From contig NZ_JACHMC010000001.1 in NCBI RefSeq assembly GCF_014204815.1, positions 1,798,001 to 1,862,000 on the forward strand: a stretch of 64,000 nucleotides of DNA, in the 5' to 3' direction. The notes below the pieces were generated by a model. The model searched no databases and was not told the origin of the DNA. It was given only the letters and a program-made list of their open reading frames with translations. Position 1 is the stretch's first letter, and every line of letters begins with the position of its first letter. Made by a program: the position numbers and the translations under genes. The stretch is from Micrococcus flavus (GTDB lineage Bacteria > Actinomycetota > Actinomycetes > Actinomycetales > Micrococcaceae). This document shows positions 34,979 through 42,711 of the stretch, piece after piece.

Positions 34979-35473
34979 ATGGCCACCACCCCCTCCGACG
35001 CCCCCTGGCTGACCCAGGAGGCCTACGACCGCCTCAGCAAGGAGCTCGAGCACATCTCCGGCCCCGGCCGCCAGGAGATCATCGAGCGCATCGAGGCCGC
35101 CCGCGACGAGGGCGACCTCAAGGAGAACGGCGGCTACCACGCCGCCCGCGAGGAGCAGTCCAAGAACGAGGGCCGCATCGCCGAGCTCAAGCAGCTCCTG
35201 GAGACCGCCCGCGTGGGCGAGACCGGCACCGCGGACGGGACCGTCCAGCCCGGCACCGTGGTCACCGCCGTCGTGGCCGGCGACGAGATGACCTTCCTCT
35301 TCGGCAACCGGGAGATCGCCGCCGACGGCGAGGACCTCGAGGTCTACTCCGAGCGCTCCCCGCTCGGCGAGGCCATCAACGGCGCCTCGAAGGGGGACAC
35401 GGTGTCCTACACCGCCCCCAACGGCAAGGAGATCGAGGTCGAGGTCAGGAAGGTCGAGCCCTACACGGCCTGA
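34979..35473 (+). CDS. greA: Transcription elongation factor GreA
   Basis: A 164-residue factor that enters the RNA polymerase secondary channel and stimulates cleavage of backtracked RNA. The N-terminal coiled coil carries the acidic tip in ARDEGDLKENGGYHAAREEQ (about residues 39-58); the C-terminal FKBP-like domain ends with SPLGEAINGASKGDTVSYTA. The ATG has a GAGAGGA site. The leader is unusually long for this window, which leaves room for regulation. Confidence 0.96.
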   Translation: MATTPSDAPWLTQEAYDRLSKELEHISGPGRQEIIERIEAARDEGDLKENGGYHAAREEQSKNEGRIAELKQLLETARVGETGTADGTVQPGTVVTAVVAGDEMTFLFGNREIAADGEDLEVYSERSPLGEAINGASKGDTVSYTAPNGKEIEVEVRKVEPYTA

Positions 35474-35534
35474 CCCCCGCCCCTCCCGCGCAGCGGCCGC
35501 GCCCCGACCCCGGGGCGCGGCCGCTATGCGTTGC

Positions 35535-35540
35535 TACGCT
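35535..35540 (+). promoter_or_regulatory. -10 element of the GPP34 gene (leaderless)
   Basis: TACGCT, six bases before the ATG at 35547. Confidence 0.5.
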
Positions 35541-35546
35541 GATCGC

Positions 35547-36191
35547 ATGCTCACCGCCGAGAAGCTGCACCTGGTCCTCACCGCCGAGGACGGCCGTCCC
35601 CTCGTCCCCACCCACCACAGCACGGCCCTGGCCGCGGCCGCGCTCGCGGACCTGCGCCGGGCCGGCGTCGTGGCCCTCGAGGAGGACGCCGGCGTGGACC
35701 GCGCCCGGGTCACGGTCGTGTCCGCGGGCACCACGGACCACCCCGTCCTGGACGCCCTCCTGCCCGAGGCGGACGCGCTCTCCGGGAAGAAGGTCGCCGC
35801 GGTCGTGGGCAAGGGCCGCCCCCGGGCCCGCAAGCCCGTGGTCGCGCACCTCACCGAGACCGGCGAGCTCGAGGAGCACAAGGCGCTCCTGAACACCCGT
35901 CACGTGCCCACCTCCCCCACCACCCGGCAGGAGATCCTGGACCGGCTCTCCCGCGCGCTGACGGAGGGCGGTGACCCCTCCGACGAGGACCTGCTGATCC
36001 TCGGCGTCCTGCACCACCTCAACGTGGCCCGCCACCTGCTGCCCCAGGCCCGCGAGCAGGAGGCCTCCCGCCGCGAGTTCACCCGCCGGCTCGAGCGCCT
36101 CACCCGGGACGACCTGCTCGTGCGGTCCGTGGGCCGCGCCGTGGGCCTGACCTCGGCCACGGCGGCCGCCACCGCCGCCCAGCACAGCTGA
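35547..36191 (+). CDS. GPP34 (GOLPH3-like) family protein
   Basis: A 214-residue soluble, alpha-helical protein of the GPP34 family, related to eukaryotic GOLPH3/Vps74 phosphoinositide-binding proteins. Typical stretches are MLTAEKLHLVLTAEDGRPL, the Ala-rich ALAAAALADLRRAGVVALEE helix, and the C-terminal VGRAVGLTSATAA. Bacterial members have no established function. It converges with ilvA, nine bases away. Confidence 0.83.
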   Translation: MLTAEKLHLVLTAEDGRPLVPTHHSTALAAAALADLRRAGVVALEEDAGVDRARVTVVSAGTTDHPVLDALLPEADALSGKKVAAVVGKGRPRARKPVVAHLTETGELEEHKALLNTRHVPTSPTTRQEILDRLSRALTEGGDPSDEDLLILGVLHHLNVARHLLPQAREQEASRREFTRRLERLTRDDLLVRSVGRAVGLTSATAAATAAQHS

Positions 36192-36197
36192 CCCGGC

Positions 36198-37520
36198 TCA
36201 GGTGAGGCGCAACGGGGCGTAGCCCGCCTCGCGGAGGGAGGTGAGCACGGCGTCGGAGTGCTCCCAGCCCTTGGTCTCCATGTCGATGGTGATGTGGACG
36301 CCGCCCATGGACAGCTCGGGCCCCACCCGCGTGTGGTCCACGCGCACCACGTTCGCGTCCGTGTCCGCGATGATCCGGGAGATGGTGGCCAGCTCGCCGG
36401 CGCGGTCCGGCAGCGGGATCCGCACCGTCATGTACCTCCCCGCCGCGGACAGGCCCGACTGGATGGACTTGAGCAGCAGCATCGGGTCGATGTTGCCGCC
36501 GGAGAGGACCGCCACGGTGGTGCCGAGCTCCTCCCCCAGGTCCGCCACGCGTCCGGAGAGCAGCGCGGCCACGCCCACGGCGCCGGCCGGCTCCACCACC
36601 AGCTTGGAGCGCTCCAGCAGGTGCACCATGGCGGCGGCGATCTCGTCGTCCGTCACGGTCACGACGGCGTCCACCAGCGCCGCCACGATCCCGAACGGCA
36701 GATCTCCGGGCCGGCAGACGGCGATGCCGTCCGCGATGGTGGACACGCTCTCCAGCACCTGCACGCGACCCTCGGCGAGGGAGACGGGATAGGCGGCGGC
36801 GGTGGCCGCCTGCACGCCCACCACGCGGACGGTGCGGCCCTGCTGCCGGGCCCGCTCCTTCACCGCGACGGCCAGGCCCGCGATGAGCCCGCCGCCGCCG
36901 ATGCCCACCACCACGGTGTCCACCTCGGGCAGGGCGTCCATGATCTCCAGGCCCACCGTGCCCTGGCCGGCCACGATCGCCGGGTCGTCGAACGGGGGGA
37001 TGAAGACCGCCCCGGTGCGCTCGGCGTAGTGCCGGGCCTCCGCGAGCGCCTCGTCCACCGTGGAGCCGAACAGCTGCACCTCCGCCCCGTGGTCCCGGGT
37101 GGCCTGGAGCTTGGGCAGGGCGACGCCCCGCGGCATCACGATCCGGGCGTGGATGCCCAGCTTGGCGGCGGCCAGGGCGACGCCCTGCGCGTGGTTGCCC
37201 GCGGAGGCGGCCACCACGCCGCGGGCGCGCTCCTCCGCGGACAGCTGCGCCATCCGGACGTAGGCGCCGCGCACCTTGAAGGATCCGGCGCGCTGCAGGT
37301 TCTCGCACTTGAGGTGCACGGGGGTGCCCAGCTCCCGGGTGAGGGCGCGGGAGAGCTGCAGGGGCGTGGTCTCCGCCACGCCTTCGAGGGCGCGCTGCGC
37401 GGCCTCCACGTCCGCCAGGCCCACGGGGAGGCGGTCGGGACCCCCCGCGCGAGCCGCGGCGCGGATCCAGGGGGCAGGGGCGCCGGCCGGCGCCGGGGCG
37501 GTCTCCGGGGTCCCCGTCAC
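36198..37520 (-). CDS. ilvA: Threonine ammonia-lyase (threonine deaminase)
   Basis: A 440-residue PLP enzyme converting threonine to 2-oxobutanoate, the first committed step to isoleucine, or a catabolic version of it. The PLP lysine is in RAGSFKVRGAY (about residue 83), the phosphate loop in VVVGIGGGGLIAGLA, and SAGNHAQGVA precedes them. The C-terminus has a single ACT-like domain (MTVRIPLPDRAGELATIS onward), as in the shorter IlvA/TdcB-like actinobacterial form, so allosteric control by isoleucine or valine is likely but not proven. The GTG start overlaps the transporter stop by four bases. Confidence 0.93.
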   Translation of the reverse strand: MTGTPETAPAPAGAPAPWIRAAARAGGPDRLPVGLADVEAAQRALEGVAETTPLQLSRALTRELGTPVHLKCENLQRAGSFKVRGAYVRMAQLSAEERARGVVAASAGNHAQGVALAAAKLGIHARIVMPRGVALPKLQATRDHGAEVQLFGSTVDEALAEARHYAERTGAVFIPPFDDPAIVAGQGTVGLEIMDALPEVDTVVVGIGGGGLIAGLAVAVKERARQQGRTVRVVGVQAATAAAYPVSLAEGRVQVLESVSTIADGIAVCRPGDLPFGIVAALVDAVVTVTDDEIAAAMVHLLERSKLVVEPAGAVGVAALLSGRVADLGEELGTTVAVLSGGNIDPMLLLKSIQSGLSAAGRYMTVRIPLPDRAGELATISRIIADTDANVVRVDHTRVGPELSMGGVHITIDMETKGWEHSDAVLTSLREAGYAPLRLT

Positions 37521-38776
37521 GGCTGCACCCCCGCGGCCGTGGACCCGGTGTGCTCACCGCCGGTCCCGCCGCCGCCCGGCTCCTCGCCGGGGATGTCGGA
37601 CGGGTCGCGCTCCGGGTCGAGCTTGGCGGACTCGCGGGCGCCGGCGAGGGCCTTCTCGCTCGGGATGTACACGTGCTCGCCGGCCACGACCTCCTCGTCC
37701 GGGTCCTTGGTGCGCAGGGCGCGGATGAAGGCGTTGACGAACGCCAGCAGCGGCACCGCGAACACGGCGCCCACGATGCCCAGGACCACCGATCCGGTGG
37801 CCACCGCCAGGAACACGGCGAGCGGGTGCAGGGAGACGGCCTTGCCCATCACCAGGGGCTGGAGGATGTTGGACTCGATCTGCTGGACCAGGAGCACGAC
37901 GCCGAGCATCAGCAGCGCGGTCACCGGCCCGTTGGTCACGAGGGCGATCAGCACGGCGATGGCGCCGGTGAGCACCGCGCCGACCATCGGGATGAACGAG
38001 GCCAGGAACACGAGCACGGCGATCGGGAAGGCCAGGGGCACGCCCAGCAGCCAGGCGCCGAGGCCGATGCCGAGGGCGTCCACCGCGGCCACGAAGATCT
38101 GCACGCGGACGTAGGAGCCGAGGGCCTCCCAGCCGGAGCGGCCGGCCACGTCCACGCGCCCGCGGCTGGTGCGCGGGACGAAGGCGAGGAGGAAGCGCCA
38201 GACGCGGTCGCCGTCGTACAGGAAGAAGATCAGCGTGAACAGGGCGATGAAGGTGCCGGTGACCACGTTCGCGGCCGTGGATCCGAACGAGACCACGCCG
38301 TCCATGATGGTGGACGAGTTCTGCTGCAGGGTGTTCCACATCGAGTCCAGCGAGGAGGCGTCCAGCTGCAGCTGGTACCCCTGCGCGGCGAGCCACCCGC
38401 TCAGCGCGTTCACCAGCTCCTGCAGACCCGTCACGACCTGGTCGCCCAGCTCCGTGAAGCCCTGCACGATCTGCTGGCCGGCCATCCAGAACAGGCCCAC
38501 CACCACGGACACCAGCAGGAGGATGCAGAGGATGGCCGCGAGCACCGCGGGCACCTTCGCCCGCAGCAGCAGCCGGTACACCGGGGCCAGGAGGACGGCC
38601 AGCAGCGCGGCGACGATCACGGGGATGATCACCAGGCTCACGAAGCCGGAGAGGTACCAGACCACCCCGAGGCCGATCACGATGGCCACGATCCGCCAGG
38701 ACCAGGCGGCGGCGACGGTCAGCCCGTAGGGGACGTCCTTGTTGATCTTGGTCTGTGCCGCGAGCGTGGCGCTCAT
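37517..38776 (-). CDS. AI-2E family transporter (PerM/YdiK-like)
   Basis: A 419-residue membrane protein with about eight helices in the usual 3+5 arrangement, an extended amphipathic middle part (about residues 85-150), and the family block ESNILQPLVMGKAVSLHPLAV near residue 330. Members include autoinducer-2 exporters and ion antiporters; this one's substrate is not predictable. The tail of about 60 residues is cytoplasmic and Glu/Gly/Pro-rich. Start and stop overlap its neighbours by four bases each, so epimerase, transporter and ilvA are probably one operon. Confidence 0.88.
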   Translation of the reverse strand: MSATLAAQTKINKDVPYGLTVAAAWSWRIVAIVIGLGVVWYLSGFVSLVIIPVIVAALLAVLLAPVYRLLLRAKVPAVLAAILCILLLVSVVVGLFWMAGQQIVQGFTELGDQVVTGLQELVNALSGWLAAQGYQLQLDASSLDSMWNTLQQNSSTIMDGVVSFGSTAANVVTGTFIALFTLIFFLYDGDRVWRFLLAFVPRTSRGRVDVAGRSGWEALGSYVRVQIFVAAVDALGIGLGAWLLGVPLAFPIAVLVFLASFIPMVGAVLTGAIAVLIALVTNGPVTALLMLGVVLLVQQIESNILQPLVMGKAVSLHPLAVFLAVATGSVVLGIVGAVFAVPLLAFVNAFIRALRTKDPDEEVVAGEHVYIPSEKALAGARESAKLDPERDPSDIPGEEPGGGGTGGEHTGSTAAGVQP

Positions 38777-39810
38777 GCCCGGCTCTCCTGTCGGTCGATG
38801 TGGGAGGGGGTGCGGAGGTCCGCGGTGATGCCCCAGCGGGCGGTGAAGGTCTCCCCCGGGGCGAGACGGTGGAGGCCGGTGCCGGAGTTGAGGGCGTCCG
38901 CGGGGGCCGTCAGCGGCTCCACGGCCAGGGCCACTGCCCGCCCCGGGAGGCGGTCGGTGACGAAGACGTGCGTGCACGTGAACGCGGGGTCGCTCCACAG
39001 TGCCACGGTGCGTCCGTCCGGGGCGACGAGCCGCGCCCGGTGCCGGCCGTCCGCGTCCGGGGTGAGGCTCGTCAGGCCGACGTCCAGGGCGGCGGAGCCC
39101 ACCCGACGTCCGCCGCGGAAGTCGTGATCGGACCCCTCCGCGGGCTCGGTGGCCACGGGGATGAGGCGCTCGTCCGTGCGGATCCAGGAGTCCGCGGCCA
39201 CGCGCAGCGTGAGCTCCTCGGTGGGCACGTCCCCGATGCGCAGGAACGGGTGCGCCCCGAAGGCCACCGGGGCGACGGCGGCGGCGTGGTTCTGCAGGGA
39301 CATGGTCACGGTGAGCGCGCCGTTCTCCGCGAGGGCGTACGTCACCCGGTGGGTGAGGCGGAACGGCCAGCCGTGCTGGGGGTGGATCTCGCCCCGCAGC
39401 GTCACCGCGTGGTCGGAGACCTCCTCCGGCACCAGGTGGGTGTTGCGCAGCAGGCCGTGGATCGCGTTCCCGCGGGCGGGCTCGGTGACGTCGAGCACCT
39501 GCTCGGCGCCGTCGAGGCTCCACCGGCCGCCCGCCACCCGGTTCGGCCACGGGCTCATCTGGATGCCGTTGCCGGCGGGCGGGACGATGTCCGGGCCGTA
39601 GGGCTCGGTGACGTCGACGCCGTCCACCCGGTAGGTGCGCAGCGCGCCGGCCAGCCCCACCACCATGGCCTCCGCGCCGCCGCGGGCCAGACGGAACTGG
39701 GCGCCCGAGGCCGCGGGCGCGCCGAAGCGCGCGTCCTCGGCGGCCGGGAGGGCGGCGCCGGCGGGGCGGGGAGCGGCGTCGGCGGCGGACGCCTCGGGCG
39801 GCACGCTCAT
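38773..39810 (-). CDS. Aldose 1-epimerase family protein
   Basis: A 345-residue beta-sandwich protein of the galactose mutarotase family, which interconverts alpha and beta anomers of sugars. PWPNRVAGGRW (sugar-binding Arg), HGLLRNTHLV (His near residue 118) and the FGAHPFLRIG and late glutamate region AVEPLTAPADALNSG are visible, the last carrying the expected catalytic Glu. It matches the YihR/YphB-like subgroup. About 45 N-terminal residues are low-complexity. ATG 39810 has an AAGGAGA site. Confidence 0.87.
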   Translation of the reverse strand: MSVPPEASAADAAPRPAGAALPAAEDARFGAPAASGAQFRLARGGAEAMVVGLAGALRTYRVDGVDVTEPYGPDIVPPAGNGIQMSPWPNRVAGGRWSLDGAEQVLDVTEPARGNAIHGLLRNTHLVPEEVSDHAVTLRGEIHPQHGWPFRLTHRVTYALAENGALTVTMSLQNHAAAVAPVAFGAHPFLRIGDVPTEELTLRVAADSWIRTDERLIPVATEPAEGSDHDFRGGRRVGSAALDVGLTSLTPDADGRHRARLVAPDGRTVALWSDPAFTCTHVFVTDRLPGRAVALAVEPLTAPADALNSGTGLHRLAPGETFTARWGITADLRTPSHIDRQESRA

Positions 39811-39914
39811 GCGCGGGTCTCCTTGCGGTGGGGGGCGTCGGGCTGGGGGCCGGACGGGACGGACGGGGATCGCTCCCAATCTACGCCGCTCGGGGTGCCA
39901 GACTCGGACACGGC

Positions 39915-39961
39915 GACGCCCCCGGGCGCCGGGGTGGAGTCCACCGGCGCCCGGGGGCGTC
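39915..39961. terminator. Large inverted repeat downstream of the BI-1 gene
   Basis: Arms 39915-39937 and 39941-39961 are complementary over about 21 bp with a two-base bulge and a three-base loop. It lies 31 bases past the BI-1 stop (minus strand) and upstream of the epimerase gene. Confidence 0.6.
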
Positions 39962-39991
39962 GTCGGGGTCGGCCCGGGAGGGCCGGGGGTG

Positions 39992-40885
39992 TCAGTCGTT
40001 GCTGCGGAAGATCGCGATGATGCGCAGGATCTCGACGTACAGCCAGATGAGGGTGACCGTCAGGCCGAAGGCCACGGTCCAGGAGTACTTCTGGGGGGCG
40101 CCGTTCTTCACGCCCTGGGCGCCCATCTCGAAGTCGAGGGTGAGCGAGTAGGCGGCGAGGAGCACGGCGATCGCGCCGACGACCAGGCCCAGGCCGCCCT
40201 CACGCAGGTTGGCCACGCCGGTCCAGGTCAGGACCAGGTTCAGCAGCATGAAGAGCATATAGCCGACCATGGCCGCCAGGACGATCTTGGTCATGCGCGG
40301 GGTGGGGCGGAACTTGCCGGAGGTGTAGAGCGCCAGCATCACGGCGAACACGGAGAAGGTGCCGAGCACGGCCTGCACCACGATGCCCGGGTAGGAGGCA
40401 TCGAACACGGCGGAGATGCCGCCGAGGAACAGGCCCTGCGCCAGGGCGTAGGCCATGATGAGCACCGGCGAGGGCTCCCGCTTGAAGGAGTTCACCAGGC
40501 CGAGCACGAGGCCCACGATGGCGCCGATGATCATCAGCCCCGGCGAGGACCAGCCGACGACGCCGCCGGCCACCACGAGCACGAGCATCAGGGCGGTCTT
40601 GCCCACGATGTCGTTGTAGGTCATGCGGCCGGTCTGGCCGGCGCCCGCGGCGGGCGCGCGGAAGGCGTCCTCCATGGACTGCTGGTGCGCCGCCTGCTGG
40701 GCGGCCTGGCCCGCGCCGAACGCCTGGGCCTGGCCGTAGGGGCTCTGCTGTCCGTAAGGGCTCTGCTGCTGCCCGTACGGGCCGGGGGCGGTCTGCTGGC
40801 CGCCGCCCTGGTACCACCCCGGCTGCGGGGCGCCGGCGTGCATCTGCTGCTGGAAGTTCTTCGAGTTCATCACCGGGTTGGCCAC
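39992..40885 (-). CDS. Bax inhibitor-1 / YccA family membrane protein
   Basis: A 297-residue protein with seven membrane helices in the C-terminal 210 residues, of the BI-1/YccA (UPF0005) family; bacterial members are pH-dependent calcium-leak channels or FtsH-associated proteins. The first 80 residues are cytoplasmic, Gln/Gly/Ala-rich, with an imperfect PYGQQ repeat (about residues 35-50), a feature common in actinobacterial homologues. The C-terminal EILRIIAIFRSND is typical. GTG 40885 has a GAAGGAG site seven bases upstream. Confidence 0.88.
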   Translation of the reverse strand: MANPVMNSKNFQQQMHAGAPQPGWYQGGGQQTAPGPYGQQQSPYGQQSPYGQAQAFGAGQAAQQAAHQQSMEDAFRAPAAGAGQTGRMTYNDIVGKTALMLVLVVAGGVVGWSSPGLMIIGAIVGLVLGLVNSFKREPSPVLIMAYALAQGLFLGGISAVFDASYPGIVVQAVLGTFSVFAVMLALYTSGKFRPTPRMTKIVLAAMVGYMLFMLLNLVLTWTGVANLREGGLGLVVGAIAVLLAAYSLTLDFEMGAQGVKNGAPQKYSWTVAFGLTVTLIWLYVEILRIIAIFRSND

Positions 40886-40964
40886 GGCTCGCTCCTTCGG
40901 GTCATGATCGGCCCGGACACACGGCGTGAGGTGCACTTCACTCGTGTTCCGGGGGTTGCGGTCC

Positions 40965-40970
40965 AGTCTA
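40965..40970 (-). promoter_or_regulatory. Putative -10 element of the BI-1 gene
   Basis: TAGACT on the minus strand, about 80 bases upstream of the GTG, which would give a leader. No -35 match was seen. Confidence 0.3.
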
Positions 40971-41083
40971 CCGGGGCGGCCCCGGCCCGCCACGGGTAGG
41001 CACCGCCCCGGGACCGTTCCCGGCCCCCTGTTCTCGCAGGGCCGAGTTCCTGGGGGCGGACTGAGAGCGACGGTGCCGTCGAG

Positions 41084-41157
41084 TGCCCCCGGCGGGACTC
41101 GAACCCGCACCACGCCGATTTTAAGTCGGATGCCTCTGCCGATTGGGCTACGGGGGC
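41084..41157 (-). tRNA. tRNA with anticodon UAA (Leu by anticodon), short variable arm
   Basis: A 74-base cloverleaf ending in discriminator A. The acceptor stem is seven perfect pairs (41151-41157 with 41085-41091). A D-arm of three pairs carries the GG and A landmarks. The anticodon loop is CUUAAAA, giving UAA at 41121-41123; the anticodon stem is CCGA/UCGG with a T-C mismatch at the outer pair. The T-arm is GCGGG-TTCGAGT-CCCGC. The variable region is only five bases, whereas bacterial tRNA-Leu normally has a long variable arm. CCA is not encoded. Confidence 0.85.
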
Positions 41158-41235
41158 TGGCCGGCGCCCTCGGACGCCGGGGGTGCCGCACGGCCCCGCC
41201 CGAGGGATCGCGGGCGGGGCCGTGCGGTACGGAGG

Positions 41236-42648
41236 TCAGGCCTTGGCGGCCTCGAGCTCGGGCTTGGTGAACCTGCCCGGCTCCAGCTCCACGCCGGCGG
41301 CGGCGCGGAACTCGTTGAACGGGGTGTCCTGCGCGGCGATGGAAGTGGAGTCGCGGCCGAACAGCGTCTCGGCCACCCAGCCCGAGAGGATGCGGAACTT
41401 CCGCTCCAGGGTGGGCATCGCATAGCCGTGGTAGCCGCGGTGGGCCAGGAACGCCGGGATGCCGGAGATCTTGGTGCCCAGCGGGTTGCCCACGCCACGG
41501 CCGAAGCCCATGCCGGCCACGGTGCCCAGGGACTTGTGCACGTACTCCTGCACCTCGCCCTCGCCGTGGCGCACGGCCATGTAGTTGGCGGCCAGGCGCT
41601 TGGCCTGACGGATGGCGTGCTGGGCGTTCGGGACGCAGAAGCCGCCCGGGCCGGCGCCGGTGAGGTCCGGCACCGCGGAGACGTCGCCGCAGGCCCACGC
41701 GCCCTCGAGCGCGCCGGCCTCGCCGTCCTTGATCTGCAGGGTGGGGGTGGCCTCCACGCGGCCGCGGTCGTCCACCGGGAAGTCGGTGCTCTTGACCACG
41801 GAGTTGGCCACCACGCCCGCGCACCACACGAGGGTGTCCGCGGCGAAGGTGTCCGCCTCCTCCTTGGAGGGCATGGACACCAGCTTCATGACGCCGTCGG
41901 TGGCGTCCCCCAGGGAGGTGTTCAGCAGCACCTCGATGCCGCGGGACTTCAGGTGCTCCACCACGCCCGCGGCCTGCTCCTCGGACACCTCGGGCATGAT
42001 CCGGCCCATGGCCTCCACGAGGACGATCCGGACCTCGGACTGCGAGAGGCGCTCGTTGCGCTCCACCGCGTTGCGGATGAGGTTCTCCATCTCGGCGATG
42101 GTCTCGATGCCTGCGAACCCGCCGCCCACCACCACGAAGGTGAGGGCGCGCCGGCGCTCCTCGGCATCGGTCATCAGGGAGCCGGCGTCCAGGCGCTCCA
42201 GGATCTGGTTGCGCAGCTGCACGGCCTCCTCGACCGAGCGGAGGCCGATGCCCTGCTCGCCGAGCCCGGGGATCGGGAACACGCGGGTCACGGCGCCCGC
42301 GGTCATCACGATGTCCTGGTACGGGATCTCGAACTCGTCGCCGCCCTCGCCGCGCACCACGGCGGTGCGGCCGGCGTGGTCCACGGACACGACGGCGCCG
42401 CGCACGACCTCGGCGTCCTTGAGGTGCGTCTGCAGGTCCACGTTCACGTGGCGGCCCTCGATGTGCCCGCCCACGACCTCGGGCAGGAACGGGTAGTACG
42501 TCATGTACGGGCGCGGATCGACGACGGTCACGACGCCGCCGCGGTCGGCGACCTTCTTCTGCAGCTCGCGGGCGACGTGGTATCCGGCGTAGCCGCCGCC
42601 GACGATCAGCAGGCGCGGCTTCGGGGAGAGATCTGGGGTGGTAGACAT
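41236..42648 (-). CDS. ndh: Type II NADH dehydrogenase (NDH-2)
   Basis: A 470-residue single-subunit flavoprotein that passes electrons from NADH to menaquinone without pumping protons. FAD loop LLIVGGGYAGYHVARELQ is at the N-terminus, the NADH loop FVVVGGGFAGIETIAEM near residue 170, and the second FAD site WACGDVSAVPD near residue 318. The C-terminus has an amphipathic membrane-binding region. ATG 42648 follows TAGGAT by seven bases; the ATG nine bases upstream overlaps that hexamer and is rejected. It is part of the respiratory set with sdhCDAB. Confidence 0.94.
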   Translation of the reverse strand: MSTTPDLSPKPRLLIVGGGYAGYHVARELQKKVADRGGVVTVVDPRPYMTYYPFLPEVVGGHIEGRHVNVDLQTHLKDAEVVRGAVVSVDHAGRTAVVRGEGGDEFEIPYQDIVMTAGAVTRVFPIPGLGEQGIGLRSVEEAVQLRNQILERLDAGSLMTDAEERRRALTFVVVGGGFAGIETIAEMENLIRNAVERNERLSQSEVRIVLVEAMGRIMPEVSEEQAAGVVEHLKSRGIEVLLNTSLGDATDGVMKLVSMPSKEEADTFAADTLVWCAGVVANSVVKSTDFPVDDRGRVEATPTLQIKDGEAGALEGAWACGDVSAVPDLTGAGPGGFCVPNAQHAIRQAKRLAANYMAVRHGEGEVQEYVHKSLGTVAGMGFGRGVGNPLGTKISGIPAFLAHRGYHGYAMPTLERKFRILSGWVAETLFGRDSTSIAAQDTPFNEFRAAAGVELEPGRFTKPELEAAKA

Positions 42649-42655
42649 GGGGCCC

Positions 42656-42661
42656 ATCCTA
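42656..42661 (-). promoter_or_regulatory. -10 element of ndh (leaderless)
   Basis: TAGGAT on the minus strand, seven bases before the ATG at 42648. Confidence 0.5.
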
Positions 42662-42711
42662 TGCCCGCGGCCACGGGCGCTCCCACGTCCGGGGGCCCCG
42701 CCGCGGTCACC

